The notes below the pieces were generated by a model. That model did no database searches. It saw only the letters and a list, made by a program, of their open reading frames with translations, and was not told where the DNA came from. The position numbers were made by a program, and so were the translations under genes. Below, piece after piece: positions 1-10,335 of a DNA stretch of 64,000 nt. Origin of the DNA: Bactericera cockerelli (taxonomy: Eukaryota > Arthropoda > Insecta > Hemiptera > Triozidae). The stretch lies in the NCBI GenBank assembly GCA_024516035.1, contig JAMCCL010000078.1, positions 1 through 64,000 on the forward strand, in the 5' to 3' direction. Every line of letters starts with the position of its first letter. Position 1 is the first letter of the stretch.

Positions 1-2
1 GG

Positions 3-146
3 GAACAAGCCAAAGATAGCGGTTTGAACTTTTTCAAGACTTCTATTGTTGAAAAACTCAAAAAGCTCTGTAAACTTAAGGGAATTGATAGTGTAAAAGC
101 TCTGAAAGAACTACATTGCAAAGGAATGCATTGCGAGAGTCTCTAA
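3..146 (+). CDS. C-terminal end of an unidentified gene (partial)
   Basis: An open frame enters from the left edge and stops at a TAA at 144-146, giving 47 residues. They are rich in Lys and Leu (for example EKLKKLCKLKGIDSVKALKE), look helical, and end in a Cys/His-containing tail (HCKGMHCESL). The composition is more protein-like than the surrounding AT-rich DNA. It could be the last exon of a gene to the left or the end of a transposon ORF. I do not recognise the family, and no start is visible because the frame is cut by the window edge. Confidence 0.35.
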   Translation, partial: EQAKDSGLNFFKTSIVEKLKKLCKLKGIDSVKALKELHCKGMHCESL

Positions 147-1435
147 TGCCAACCTTTAAGGTTTCAAAATTAGATTCCAGTTTTAGTGATCAAAAAGTGA
201 ATTCGGAAATATTAAACCGGTTTTTTCTTTTGTTTGAAATTCGTTTGAAATTCACTGCGATAACACTCGGCTACTGACGGTTGTCGAACACAACTCTTAT
301 TTTGCACAGGCATCGGTTGTCCTTGGCCATTGACCTGGAGGCGGCATCCTCAAGCCATGATTCTGCATTATTGCAATTTTCAACCAAGTGCAAACTGTGG
401 AACCAGAGGTTGCCTTGTTATCAGCACGGCTGGTGCAATAGTTTCTACATAATGGACGCAGCACTAGGGAATTTCTTTAGAAAAGACCCCCAAGAAATGG
501 AATGTACCTCGGATGACTTAGTTGTCATCCGAGTACATTCGAGATACAGAAGATAGCGCTCCTGTCTCTGAATCTGTAGACTCGAAGTTCGAATTCCGCC
601 TAGGAAAAATATTCTGATACAATTATAAAATAATATGTCATCCAAAGACTATATATTTTTAAATATCTATATTATGGTGAGATTAAAACCCTGCACTTGC
701 CTTTTCTTTGTATGCAGAAAAACCTTCGTTCGGATACCAAAATTTTGAACATAAATAAGTACTTATTAGTTACTATAGATATACCTGCTTCATTGAAGGT
801 GTGATGGTAAGTAATCACTCATCACTTACCCGGACTTACCTCAATTAAATTATAATACTTATCATCACCAGAATCATCTTTATTTTAATTAGTTTTTTTT
901 TTCAACAATGTTTTTTATCTTCTTACTTCAAAGTAACATTCAGTAAATTTCATAACGCCAGCAATATGAAATTGAAATTATATGCGTTTGTCCTCTCCAT
1001 GGTAGATGGAGATTCAACCCAAGAACAAGATGATGGACGCAATATTACTATTCTTTCAAGTAAAGCACAAACATATTCCAGTGTTTTTTGTTCAGATTTC
1101 GTAAAATATTTCCATTCTTCTTTGAAATAGGTACAAAACATATATTCTAGTGTTTTTTGTTCGGATTTCGTAAAACACTACGAACGTGTTGAATGGATTT
1201 GTACAGATAATAATTACATTGTTTTTTTATTTCAGTCATTAGCTTATTACAGGAGCGTACCTACAATGGCTGAAGTTTGAGATGAGTGTACCATGTACCA
1301 GGAATACCAGGACTGATTTCAGATGGTTTCGTAGGGCATCGACACATTAAATACACAAGTACTGCTGGAGTAAAGGGACTTTTCAGTCTTACCTCGGCAG
1401 TATAAACAAGGTATATTCTATTCTAATATTCTAAG
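147..1435. other. No gene recognised
   Basis: AT-rich sequence with short chance ORFs only. A near-direct repeat of a 'gtgttttttgttc.gatttcgtaaaa' segment occurs near 1080 and 1150. The stretch at about 1350-1430 (CTGGAGTAAAGGGACTTTTC, then a CGGCAGTATAAACAAG tail) matches the 3' part of family B SINEs and recurs at about 5330-5395. Confidence 0.5.
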
Positions 1436-1601
1436 TAGCCCGTTCTGAAAACCACTCTCCACTCTCATTTCCCTTTCAATCGTCACACAACGCAATCAGA
1501 TTGGTTAATTTGAACTCAATAACCAATCAGAGTGCGATGTGTGACCATTGAATCGGAGATTCGGGGATTTTGACAGTGAAGAGTGTTTTTCGAACGGGCT
1601 A
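1436..1601. mobile_element. Short foldback MITE, 166 bp
   Basis: The ends are inverted copies: TAGCCCGTTC on the left and GAACGGGCTA on the right. The similarity continues inward for about 70 bp, through the ACTCT and GTCACAC segments to ACCAATC on each side. TA sits at both outer borders, which would fit a TA target site. No ORF is present. The arms differ at many positions, so this is an old copy. Confidence 0.6.
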
Positions 1602-1611
1602 CATTTCTCTT

Positions 1612-1750
1612 CCAATCACTGAAGCTAAGCAAAGTCCAACGAGGTGAGGACATGGATTGGTGACTGTTCTATTTGCAATATCATCTCTGGTCATAATGGC
1701 AATTCCACTTCTGCTGGCTATTCCCGAACTTACTTATGCTGGGTGAGAAT
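1612..1750 (+). mobile_element. Family F (5S rRNA-headed) SINE, degraded copy
   Basis: AATCACTGAAGCTAAGCAAA, and then ATGGATTGGTGACTG, follow the internal promoter region of 5S rRNA (CACCGAAGTTAAGCA and TTGGATGGGTGACC). The family F body follows, with CTGGCTATTCCCG and GCTGGGTGAGAAT. The copy is short and lacks its 3' end. Confidence 0.55.
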
Positions 1751-1814
1751 AATATTTGAGTTGTTTGGTTACTAGCCCAGCAAATGGTGCTTAGAAACCC
1801 GGTCGTGATATCTA

Positions 1815-2046
1815 TATCTATAAAACATAATCTGTGCTTGTCTGACTGGCTGAGTATGTCCTCTTAGGGATTGTCTGTTTACAATACCACACAGTCCAAA
1901 TGGTAACAGATATTGAATTTTTCATGAGAGTTGACCCCCCCAAAACCACCGTCAAACTGCCTAGAAAATTATCAAAATTAAAACATCTATTACCATTTTC
2001 AAGATAAGCAATAAAAATATACCGAAGCACGGGTGAAACAGCTAGT
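1815..2046 (-). mobile_element. Short ACTAGC-type repeat
   Basis: Read on the minus strand it starts ACTAGCTGTTTCACCCGTGC and ends in a TATATAGATATAGATA-like tail. The start resembles that of the two ACTAGCGGGC repeats at 46776 and 58952, but the interior differs. It is probably a short non-autonomous retroelement or Helitron-like end; the class is not certain. Confidence 0.4.
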
Positions 2047-2605
2047 ATGACCATATAGTTGAAAGCGACGTTAATCCAAAATAAAGAGTATTTTACTCTA
2101 TATGATCAAAACATTAAGGATGGATTACCCACATTAACCTCAACCAAATTGGGTTGGATTTTCTGGAAACCAAACTAGTCACTTTGCAAGTACCCATTGT
2201 AAAATCCAAACTATGATGAACAATAACCAAGTTATTTTTTTTTATTTTTATTATTATTAAGTTGTTCACTAGGTTTTCTCCTGATATCGTGCTAGTGTGA
2301 GCTCCCGTGATCATACCCTCATATCTCCTGCGTAACATCCGGTATACGTCGAGTTCCGGTGATTTGGTTCTGACCATCAGTCAAACCATTAGGTTCACGC
2401 CTGTCGCATTATACAGAGTGATTCAAATTGCAACTTTGTTTTAATATTAATACTCTTTAGTGGAAGGTCAATGTTCAAAGCATTCTCTACGACCTAACCC
2501 TCAGAGACTAATTGCTATGAGGTCACATATTCGTATGAATGAGGAAAATCCAAACATTGGGAAGGATCCGCTTCACGGACCCATGCGCTAGATTGTTTAC
2601 ATTAC
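2047..2605. other. No gene recognised
   Basis: Contains only short ORFs. The piece at about 2114-2165 (TTACCCACATTAACCTCAAC) matches the body of E/F SINEs in reverse orientation. The rest is unassigned. Confidence 0.4.
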
Positions 2606-2852
2606 AAGTCTAGCGCCTTAACCAAACCAATGCTTGGTTCTAGCGCCTTAAGCAAACCAATGCCAATGCTTGGTTCTAGCGCCTTGACCAAACCAATGCC
2701 AATGCTAGGTTCTAGCGCCTTAACCAAACCAATGCCAATGCTCGGTTTTAGCGCCTTAACCAAACCAATGCCAATGCTTGGTTCTAGCGCATAAACTAAA
2801 TCGACTACCAAAGCTTGGTTCTAGCGCCTTAACCAAACCTATGCCAATGCCA
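2606..2852. repeat. 36-bp minisatellite, left block
   Basis: About seven copies of a 36-bp unit read GGTTCTAGCGCCTTAACCAA followed by ACCAATGCCAATGCTT, with small indels. Because 36 is a multiple of three, the minus strand is open through the block as a repeated GLVKALEPSIGI peptide. That is a product of the repeat period, with no other sign of a gene. The same unit resumes at 3860. Confidence 0.85.
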
Positions 2853-3857
2853 AACCTGTCATATTTTCTTATCGTCTTGATTCTTGCGAAATTCCTCGTT
2901 CTTTTTTGTATCAGAGATTTGGGTTTTCTCATTGATTCTAAACTCTCCTTTATACCCCACATTGACGCTATTTGCAAAAAGCTTCTGGAATGCTTGGTTT
3001 TATTACTAGATCGACAAAAAAGTTCCCTGATCATCTGTCGTTCAAAATCCTATATTGTTCGTTGGTTCGGAGTGTTCTGGAGTTTGCTTCCACTGTATGG
3101 AATCCTTCGTATAAATATCATTCTGGGAGAATAAGAAACTATTCAGCATAAGGCTCTGAAAACCTTGGGGAGAAAAATGAGAGTAAATGACCTATCCTAT
3201 AGTAATCTTGAAAAATCTGCTAATTTAATGCCTTTATCCGTGAGGAGGGAGATGTACGACATGATCTACTTCCATAATATCCTTACCTCTAAACTGGATA
3301 CTCCTGATTTACTGGAATCTATCAGCATCAATGTTTCTGGCTATGCTACGCGTTCCTCACCCCCATTTCGACCTCCTTTCGCGCGAACAAATTATTTACA
3401 GAACAGCCCTATGATAAGATTCCAGCGGTCGGCTAACATGATCAAGGACCACATTGACTTTTTCTGCACTTCCTCACAAGAAGTGAGGTTATTCTATAAT
3501 AATCAATGTTTTACTGACTTTTCCTCATAGATACTACCTTTCTTCTATCTTCTGGTCTAATTGAGTTCCACTTCAAACTTTAAGTTCCTCTTTGATCTAG
3601 TCTTTATTTTGTTTTTACCTGTATGACAGTGATGTTTTTTTTTTTTTTTTTTCTCACCAACAGTAAAAAAATTTCATGCCAAGCATACCTTAACTTTAGT
3701 ATAGCCTTAGATTTAGATATTTTTCATTAGACTTAGATTTATAATATTAAAATAAGATAGAATAATTTCATTAGCTAGGGAACCAATTTAATGTAATAGT
3801 TAGAAAAGGATATTTTGTAATCCGTTTATTGTATAATAAATAAATAAATAAATAAAT
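2853..3857 (+). mobile_element. 5'-truncated LINE (3' end of an ORF2-like region plus UTR)
   Basis: The translation at 2866-3134 includes IRDLGFLIDSKLSFIPHIDA, the motif that follows the reverse transcriptase domain in Jockey/CR1-type LINEs. A second frame, 3165-3530, continues the C-terminal region (RKMRVNDLSYSNLEKSANLM) to a stop at 3530. The change of frame near 3134 shows the copy is broken. A 3' UTR follows and ends in an (AAAT)n tail at 3838-3857. The element lies inside a 36-bp minisatellite. Confidence 0.7.
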
Positions 3858-3859
3858 GG

Positions 3860-3975
3860 TAGGTTCTAGCCTCTTAACCAAACCAATGCCAATGCTTGGT
3901 TCTAGCGCCTAATCCAAACCTATGCCAATGCTTGGTTCTAGCGCCTAAACCAAACCGACTACCAATGATTGGTTA
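3860..3975. repeat. 36-bp minisatellite, right block
   Basis: Three further copies of the GGTTCTAGCGCCTTAACCAA unit, directly after the LINE tail. With the left block this shows one array split by an insertion. Confidence 0.8.
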
Positions 3976-4289
3976 AGTTAGCTATCATAGATATTAGTTT
4001 ACTAGCCTCTTTATATTCAACCAGAGCGGATTCACCCTGTAGCTGAATTATTCACGGTTCGCAAGTCCGACTCAGAGCAGGCAAGTCCTGGGTTCATACA
4101 CTCACTCCATCCTCTGCTGAGTCATACCGTACCTAGTAAAGTATCCATCTCATATTTTTATACCTGTTTAAATGTCCTGAATATAACATAATCCCAACTG
4201 GCTTTAAAATTAATAGAAGAAGCACTATACAAAAAAACACGAACTTTAGAACAATGGGTCTGAACACTATGTTTGTAGACAAGTTAGGG

Positions 4290-4790
4290 TAGACAAATTA
4301 ATAGAAAAGTTAGGGTTGAACGACAACGTTTCCGAAAAATTAGGGTGAACTAACTAATCCAAACTATTCCCTTTATTTTCTCTTCAATAGAGCACAGCAA
4401 ATACCAAATCCCGAAACTTTCCATCCCACAATGGCCTGAGATGCTAAATTGGGAATTTAAATATTGTACCTTACAAAAAAAAATATATAGCACAGGGGAA
4501 CACTTGTCTTGGAAGTTAGATCAATAGAATGGTGGCCTCGAGGCTTGGTTGAACACTAATAGATAGTTAGGTTTGAACGAAAACTTTTCCGCAAAATTAG
4601 GGTGAACTAACTAACCCTAACTATTCCGTTTATTTTAGTCTCTTCAATATAGCACAGGGGAACACACCTGCCTTGGAAGTTCGATCTATAGGGTGGCAGA
4701 CTCGTGGCCTGGAGGTCGATGGTTCGAATCCCAAGAATAGCAATGATTTAGTGAGGCTATAGTTTGAGTGGTTGTGACAGTCAGGATTCA
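4290..4790 (+). repeat. Imperfect direct duplication ending in a family C tRNA-like SINE
   Basis: A segment reading AATTAGGGTGAACTAACTAA and then TTTATTTT...TCTTCAATA...AGCACAG occurs at about 4325-4400 and again at about 4595-4660. A second shared piece, CACAGGGGAACAC...CTTGGAAGTT, occurs at 4492 and 4654. The second copy continues into GACTCGTGGCCTGGAGGTCG and GGTTCGAATCCC, the anticodon-side and box B part of family C. Confidence 0.5.
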
Positions 4791-5046
4791 TGCGGTGTTC
4801 TTACTGTGACAGCTACCGTACAGGGATTCATGTACCCTATTTCGCTCAAGTCATTGGCTATTGCTGTGTGCATGAGCTTCTTATGAACGTATTCTCACCA
4901 AATATATTTACAAAATCAAAAGTATCAACGTAGCTCAAAAACGAAACAGTAATATATACAATTCCATAGTTTAGTTCCACACACTTTAGTTGAAAAGTAA
5001 GTGTGGAATATTAAGTATAAATCTTACATACTCATTTACTATCATA

Positions 5047-5200
5047 TTCCAATAAGTGATTAGCTCAGTGGTTAAGCACTCACTTCCCATGCGGAAGGTC
5101 CCGGGTTCGATCCCCCGTGCCGACAAAAAATTGTATTCTTAATTTGGTTACAATTGTCTGTAAGTAGCTCCTGTTTCATGGCTACAAAATAAAACGGCTG
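5047..5200 (+). mobile_element. Family G SINE (tRNA-Gly-like head), shortened
   Basis: The head carries box A (TTAGCTCAGTGGTTAAGCAC), a CTTCCCATGCGGAAG anticodon-like arm and box B (GGGTTCGATCCCC), followed by CCGTGCCGAC. The 3' part of the family (TCCTGTTTCATGGCTAC) follows directly, so the middle is deleted relative to the copy at 27225. The anticodon loop and paired ends are imperfect, so it is a SINE and not a tRNA gene. Confidence 0.65.
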
Positions 5201-5575
5201 GGAAACACTCATCTTTTGAAAAAATGAACCAAAATACTTTGGTGAGGTAGCCTAATGTATGGAAAAAGTAAGTGCACACCATTCCATACTCATAATTTAT
5301 CCCATAAAATATACAAGACCTGTTTGACTCCTGGAGCAAAGGGACTTTTCAGACTTAGCTCGGCAGTATGAACAAGGTATATTCTATTCTATTCTATACC
5401 ATTGTTGTTGGATTTCACAGAAAGCTCACCTTAGCATTTGTTCCATTCTATAATTCATATTATATTCTATTCTATAATTCATAGAGTGAAATGGACCCGA
5501 GAGGTCATTCTACCAGTGAGTCGACTCAGTTGATCTATGGAGTCAACACTTGTCACACCTGCTCCTAATCACTGT

Positions 5576-5885
5576 GTAGTCACTGTGGCAGAGCGAGTTA
5601 GCGCGCTAGGCATTGCACACACATGGTGACCTGGGTTCGATTCCCAGCGGGGGAGGATTTTTTCTGCTCTGTACTTGGATGTTCGGGTCCACTCATACCT
5701 CGTGAGGAAAAATGAGTAGTTACTTGTATGAGTAACGACCAGTGGCGGCATTACCAGAGTAAATAGAAATTAATGTAATGGAATAATTCGAAATGTAAAG
5801 GAGGCTCTTAGTAATGCTGCGCTACCCACAAAAATTGTGAAGAGGTCTTGTGCTTCACCACAAAGAAATTCGTACATACATACAT
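5576..5885 (+). mobile_element. Family A SINE, subfamily 1, near full length
   Basis: A tRNA-like head (GTCACTGTGGCAGAGCGAGT, box B GGGTTCGATTCCC) is followed by the A body with TCTGCTCTGTACTTGGATGT and CATACCTCGTGAGGAAAAAT. The 3' end is that of subfamily 1 (GGAGGCTCTTAGTAATGC and GTGCTTCACCACAAA). It ends in a short (ACAT)n tract. Close relatives lie at 52643 and 63632. Confidence 0.8.
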
Positions 5886-6111
5886 ACACCTGCTCCTAAT
5901 CTCCATTGTCCCCCACAGAGGCATGCTCGCATGTCCCCGGCCCCCAGGCTGGTGAGGCATCATTGTCCGTGATTTACCATTGACCTCAGCTTTTGTACGG
6001 ACTGCGACATTCCCCGAGATATACAGAGAGGAGTGAGGAGATACGTACCTACAGAGTGTTTCGAAAGTCAGTCAAAGTAATAAAGATATATCCAAAGTCA
6101 TTCGATAATAA

Positions 6112-6395
6112 ATAAATGTGTTTCTTTGTGTTATTATATCACAATTTTAGTGGGTAGCGCAGAATTATAGGACTTTTCCATATCTTTAATATCCCAATAT
6201 CTTATTTTTGCCTATAATTCCACCACTGGTCGCTGCTAACATTAAAGCAGCCACTCATTTTTCCGCACGAGGTATAAGTGGACCTCGAACACAAAAGTAC
6301 AGAGCAGAAAAAATCCTGCTCTGCTGGGTATCGAACCCAGGTCACCGTGCGTGCAATGCCTAGCGCGCTAACTCACTCGGCCACGGTGACTACTC
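6112..6395 (-). mobile_element. Family A SINE, subfamily 2, full length
   Basis: On the minus strand the head starts near 6395 (GTCACCGTGGCCGAGTGAGT) and the box B-like GGTTCGATACCC follows. The 3' part is the other subfamily's: AATTATAGGC, AAGATATTGGGATATTAAAG, then TTGTGATATAATAACACAAA. Head and centre match subfamily 1; the 3' third does not. Confidence 0.8.
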
Positions 6396-7020
6396 ATGCA
6401 ATAATGTTGAATGCTGATTTCTGAAACCATTTTAATAATAAAATTGTCTCAAAAATGATTCCATACTTTTTGATGAACTTAAATTTTGAACATCTTGTAG
6501 ACAGGACCTTAACGGTGATACATACAAGAGTACATACACATACGATAGTACATACAATAACAGTGAGTACATGGGTCATTTACCCATTTAAGCCGGCAAG
6601 TTTAGGAGCTTGACCATCAACTAAAGAACGCTTGGGTTTACAAACAGTAAATCATCATATCTATCATCCTAGACCTAGAAACAGGTGATTCAGTAGGAGG
6701 TATACTTTCCTTCAAGGATCACGACTGTTCTCACTGTCGTACGCAACGCCAAACAAGAATAATAATATCGCCTTTCTTAATTAGTTTAGCCTGGCTAATT
6801 TTGATAAAAGAAATACCATACTATGTTTTTTGGGTATTTATTGACTCAATAAATACCCTTTTCAAGGAGGGTCTTGCTCATATTGTTAAAAAAAATGAAC
6901 ATTCTGTGGTTGTGGTCCCACAAATTTTCAGAGAAATACTGTGAGCCGAGAATGATCTTTTCCTGTTAGAAAATATGTAGTAAGGCGGATTGACAAAGGA
7001 ACCAGAACCAGTATGATCGC
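6396..7020. other. No gene recognised; one short hairpin
   Basis: AT-rich. An inverted repeat GGGTATTTATTG/CAATAAATACCC sits at about 6834-6860. Nothing else could be assigned. Confidence 0.4.
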
Positions 7021-7024
7021 TGTA

Positions 7025-7215
7025 GTTATGCAATGTCCAGCATGGTGAAGACTTGGTCGGTGACCCCAGGTTCAAACCTTCGTGATGCTGGCTATTCCCG
7101 GCCCAACACAGACAGAGTGAGGTTGATATGAGTATAAGGATTGTAAATTTCCTGCGCATGGAGGCTAAAACCCACGTCTCGAAATGACCATGCTGTACAA
7201 AGGGACGTTAAATCC
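7025..7215 (+). mobile_element. Family F (5S-headed) SINE, 5' part lost
   Basis: It starts within the 5S-like promoter (ATGTCCAGCATGGTGAAGAC, then TTGGTCGGTGACC). The body follows: GATGCTGGCTATTCCCGGCC, GTGAGGTTGATATGAGTA, CCTGCGCATGGAGG. The 3' end AAAGGGACGTTAAATCCC is the family's. Confidence 0.7.
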
Positions 7216-7749
7216 CAGTAAATTTGGTATAACATTTTAGTGGAACTATGTTGTGTTAGTTCAAATCCATTCGGCGTAGTTCACGCCGCTACCGTTACTA
7301 ACACAAGAAAAACAATGGCAGTTAAATGAAGCAAAAGTCAATTATTCCTCCCAACTGCCATTACAAATGAACCGGTCGTTAATTTTGCTCATCAATTTCT
7401 GACAGATGTATGCCGCACTGCCGTCTCTATCTATGTCTAGATTGTCTAGCAAGTCATTGAATTGGTCATGGAGCCTCTTCGTGTGCTCTAACCTTCAAGG
7501 AGGTTGCAATTAACGTCATCAAAAGTGAAGCATGGACACCAATAGGTATTGTTTCCAGGAGCTGAATGCTGGTCAGAAGAGAGGATGTTTCAAATGTTAT
7601 TACTATTATTTATTATGTATGCACGTCAAAACACTGACTCATTCATTCACTGTTCATTATTATCAATGTTTTAATAATTATAAATCCGTGTCCATGAGAT
7701 AGGAACAGAAACCTTCTTTCTTGTCCATGGATTCTATTTGAAACATCCT

Positions 7750-8095
7750 GATTTTAGTCATCTCTGTATCACTGAACGCTGTATCTCTGAGTTCGATCCC
7801 CGGGCGGAGCAGACTTTTCGCACAGAAAATTCTGTTCCCTCCGAACACGTGAGGCTAGCAATTCCGGCCCTACCCAGGCTAGGTGAGGTTAATGTGGGTA
7901 GCTGGTACGATTCCCAGCGAATGGAGGGTAAAACCCCCGTCCTAATCCAGGACGTAAAATTAAGTAGAATCGTTGGCGTTAGGAAGGGCATCCAGCCGTA
8001 AAAATGTGCCAAAACCAACCAACCTCATGAGGTTGAACAACGTCGACCCTGGTTAAGTGGGATAAGACAGAGTAAAAGAAGATAGCCGTTCTGAG
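7750..8095 (+). mobile_element. Family E SINE, full length
   Basis: A worn tRNA-like head (box B GAGTTCGATCCCC) is followed by CCCTCCGAACACGTGAGGCT, then the E/F body GGCTAGGTGAGGTTAATGTG with CCAGCGAATGGAGGGTAAAA. It ends GGAAGGGCATCCAGCCGTAA and GAACAACGTCGACCCTGG. The 3' motif recurs at 45376 and 48240 and resembles RTE-type LINE tails, which may be how it is copied (inference). Confidence 0.75.
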
Positions 8096-8169
8096 CCAGT
8101 CATTGGTAACCATACGAAATTATACGAAAGCTCAATCCAACTTGCGGTTCTCGAGTTATAGATAGCGTT

Positions 8170-8520
8170 CTAAAAATATTTATTTTATTTATTTATTTAT
8201 TTACACTTTATTTATTTTTACAAAACAATCATCAACAAGGATAACAATAATTTTAAAAAAAACTTAGAAATATGTACAAAAAAAATAATAATAATAAAGA
8301 TCAATGTTAATTTTTAATTACAATTGTTTTGTAACCCGGGGCGAAGTTAATGCCTTAGGCATTCTCTGCCACTTAACCCCGGGGACACACTCAGCCACAC
8401 TGTAATGACACGGTCCACCCCTCACCTATCCTTTTAAGGACGCCGGATGTCCAGACCACCCGGTAGCCGGTCCAGTGGGAAATGAAGATGGGTCTACCTG
8501 CTAGGCCAAGTATTCAGGCA
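8170..8520 (-). mobile_element. LINE 3' end (ORF lost, UTR and (TAAA)n tail)
   Basis: On the minus strand a segment CCCCGGGGTTAAGTGGCAGA, then GAATGCCTAAGGCATTAACT, leads through AT-rich UTR to AATAAATAAAGTGTAAATAAA and a (TAAA)n tail near 8190. The same UTR and tail occur on the plus strand at 48835-49040, so this is a repeat family. The part at 8440-8520 may be the last bases of a coding region, but no RT motif is readable. Confidence 0.65.
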
Positions 8521-9475
8521 TTAGAAAGTGCGGTTGGTCTTGGAGAAGGATGTAGTTATGCTGATAACATATCTCGCTGCGATGGTACGGCGGGGTCTGG
8601 TATCTGAGTACGAGAATCTACGACCAGTTCGTGTGGTATCCCAGTATGCTACCAGGTCTCTGAGTGCTGGGATTCTTGGTAAATGGCGTGTCTTTAAGTA
8701 AACTCGAAACGAATGAGATAGGTAAACTCTTTGAGATATTGGTGTTATGTAAACAGAGCATTCTCTACTCATTCTTCGACTTATCCTGTTGAAACTTTTA
8801 GTCTTTTCAATCTCGCATCCAACGATTTTCAGATCTTGAGTGAGATGTCAGCCTCTTGGCAAAAAAAAGGTGATCCGTTTTGGAGCTATACAATATTATT
8901 TTACAAATTTACAAATTGATTGAGGAACTGGAAATGTACTGAAATCTTGTAAACAGATAGTTTAGAAGTCAGTCGTACAATGGGTACAGAAAATCTTCAT
9001 TACTTGTCCAAATCTTACATTTTTACATCCATCTTACATTTGTATGTGCATTGAACATTAGTTATGTACATATACAAGACAATACTCGTATGTTTGCATT
9101 ATATTGTGTATGTGTTAAATGACGGGACACGTGACCACAGCATACGGCGGGTGTTTACCATATCCGCTATCTAACATATCTATGTTAGCAACTCATCGCA
9201 AACACCAGATCTACAAGATTTACATGTCAACAAACATGTGCAGTGTACACACAATACAAGCGGTCTAGCTGTGTCTACAACATGAGATGGTGCTATCACT
9301 GCAGTTTCTTATGTAGTAAACACAGATTGCAAGGATTCGAATATGAACAGGGTGCTTCTTTCAGATTCGCCGAAACTGCACAGTTTTTGACAGTTTTACT
9401 CGCCAAGTAGCACTCGCCAACAGGCCTATATTAACACGAAACAGAGTTTATATGTATTCTGTTTTTCTAGGTCAC
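8521..9475. other. No gene recognised
   Basis: An open minus frame at 8521-8772 lies just upstream of the LINE UTR in the same orientation. It could be LINE C-terminal coding, but I see no diagnostic motif. The remainder is AT-rich. Confidence 0.35.
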
Positions 9476-9479
9476 ACGA

Positions 9480-9680
9480 AAAGGGGGATTTACCCTCCAT
9501 TCACTGGAAACTGACAATTACCCACATTAATGTCAACCAGCTTGGTTAGGGACAGGAATACCCGGCATCACGAGGATTGCGAATTTGAATGGTTGCCCAT
9601 CCAAGTTCGAAACTAGCTGGTCGTTGCTTAACTGCAGTGATGAGCTGGTGTATTCAACGTGCCATCGACGGGCGACGTTG
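9480..9680 (-). mobile_element. Family F (5S-headed) SINE, near full length
   Basis: On the minus strand a head at about 9590-9670 aligns with 5S rRNA. CGATGGCACGTTGAATACAC, a diverged box A region (AGTTAAGCAACGACCAGCTA) and AACTTGGATGGGCAACC are all in 5S order. The F body and the GAGGGTAAATCCCCC segment follow towards 9480. Confidence 0.7.
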
Positions 9681-9689
9681 CACCGGCTA

Positions 9690-10139
9690 ACCTGATGCTG
9701 AATTAAACAAAGCCCTGTTCCTGACAACCAGGAGAGGACAAATGACTGACCATTTACTGTGTATCGTTTTTTTTTTTTAAGAGTTGACGTAATGGATATT
9801 AATTGTTGATAAATCATAGAACAAAGGCCTCATCGAGCCCTTGGTTGACATTGTATCATTGACGTGTATCGTTGTCCCTAGTTGACTCTGTATATTTGAC
9901 GTTAATCATGACTCCCTGACAAGGGGAAGGACAGGCCAGAGCATCGAACCTGGTTCAAGGTTGTGCAAATCAGTCAGCCTGAACCTTCGCCCGACAGACA
10001 CCAGCTCAGTAATTAGCTAACCGATGGTTAAACAAGTGATGATACGATAGTTAAACAAATAATGATACGATTGTTTAAAAAATATTTTCTTTCTTTACTT
10101 TGATATATCTGAACAAATTTTCGAGAAAATATTTTCTTC
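9690..10139. other. No gene recognised
   Basis: Contains a T run near 9769 and AT-rich DNA. I see no coding or repeat structure that I can name. Confidence 0.35.
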
Positions 10140-10335
10140 TTGGTTCAAAGTTGTCTTCAACTGCATGGTCATATCACGACGTGGGTTTTACCCTCCATTG
10201 GCTGGAAACTCACAAACCAGGTACTCAAATTAACCTCACCCAGCCTGAGTGGAGATGGAATAACCAGCATCACGAGGTCGAATGGTCACTCATCTAAGTT
10301 CTAACCTCACTGGATGTTGCACTTCAGTGACAGAA
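10140..10335 (-). mobile_element. Family F (5S-headed) SINE
   Basis: On the minus strand: a partial 5S head (CACTGAAGTGCAACATCCAG, then TTAGAACTTAGATGAGTGACC), followed by the body and CATGCAGTTGAAGACAAC at the 3' end. The first 5S third is missing. Confidence 0.65.

Noticed and set aside
2602..2811. Repetitive protein (GLVKALEPSIGI repeats) on the minus strand
   Set aside because: The frame is open only because the 36-bp period is a multiple of three; there is no start context, and a LINE interrupts the array.
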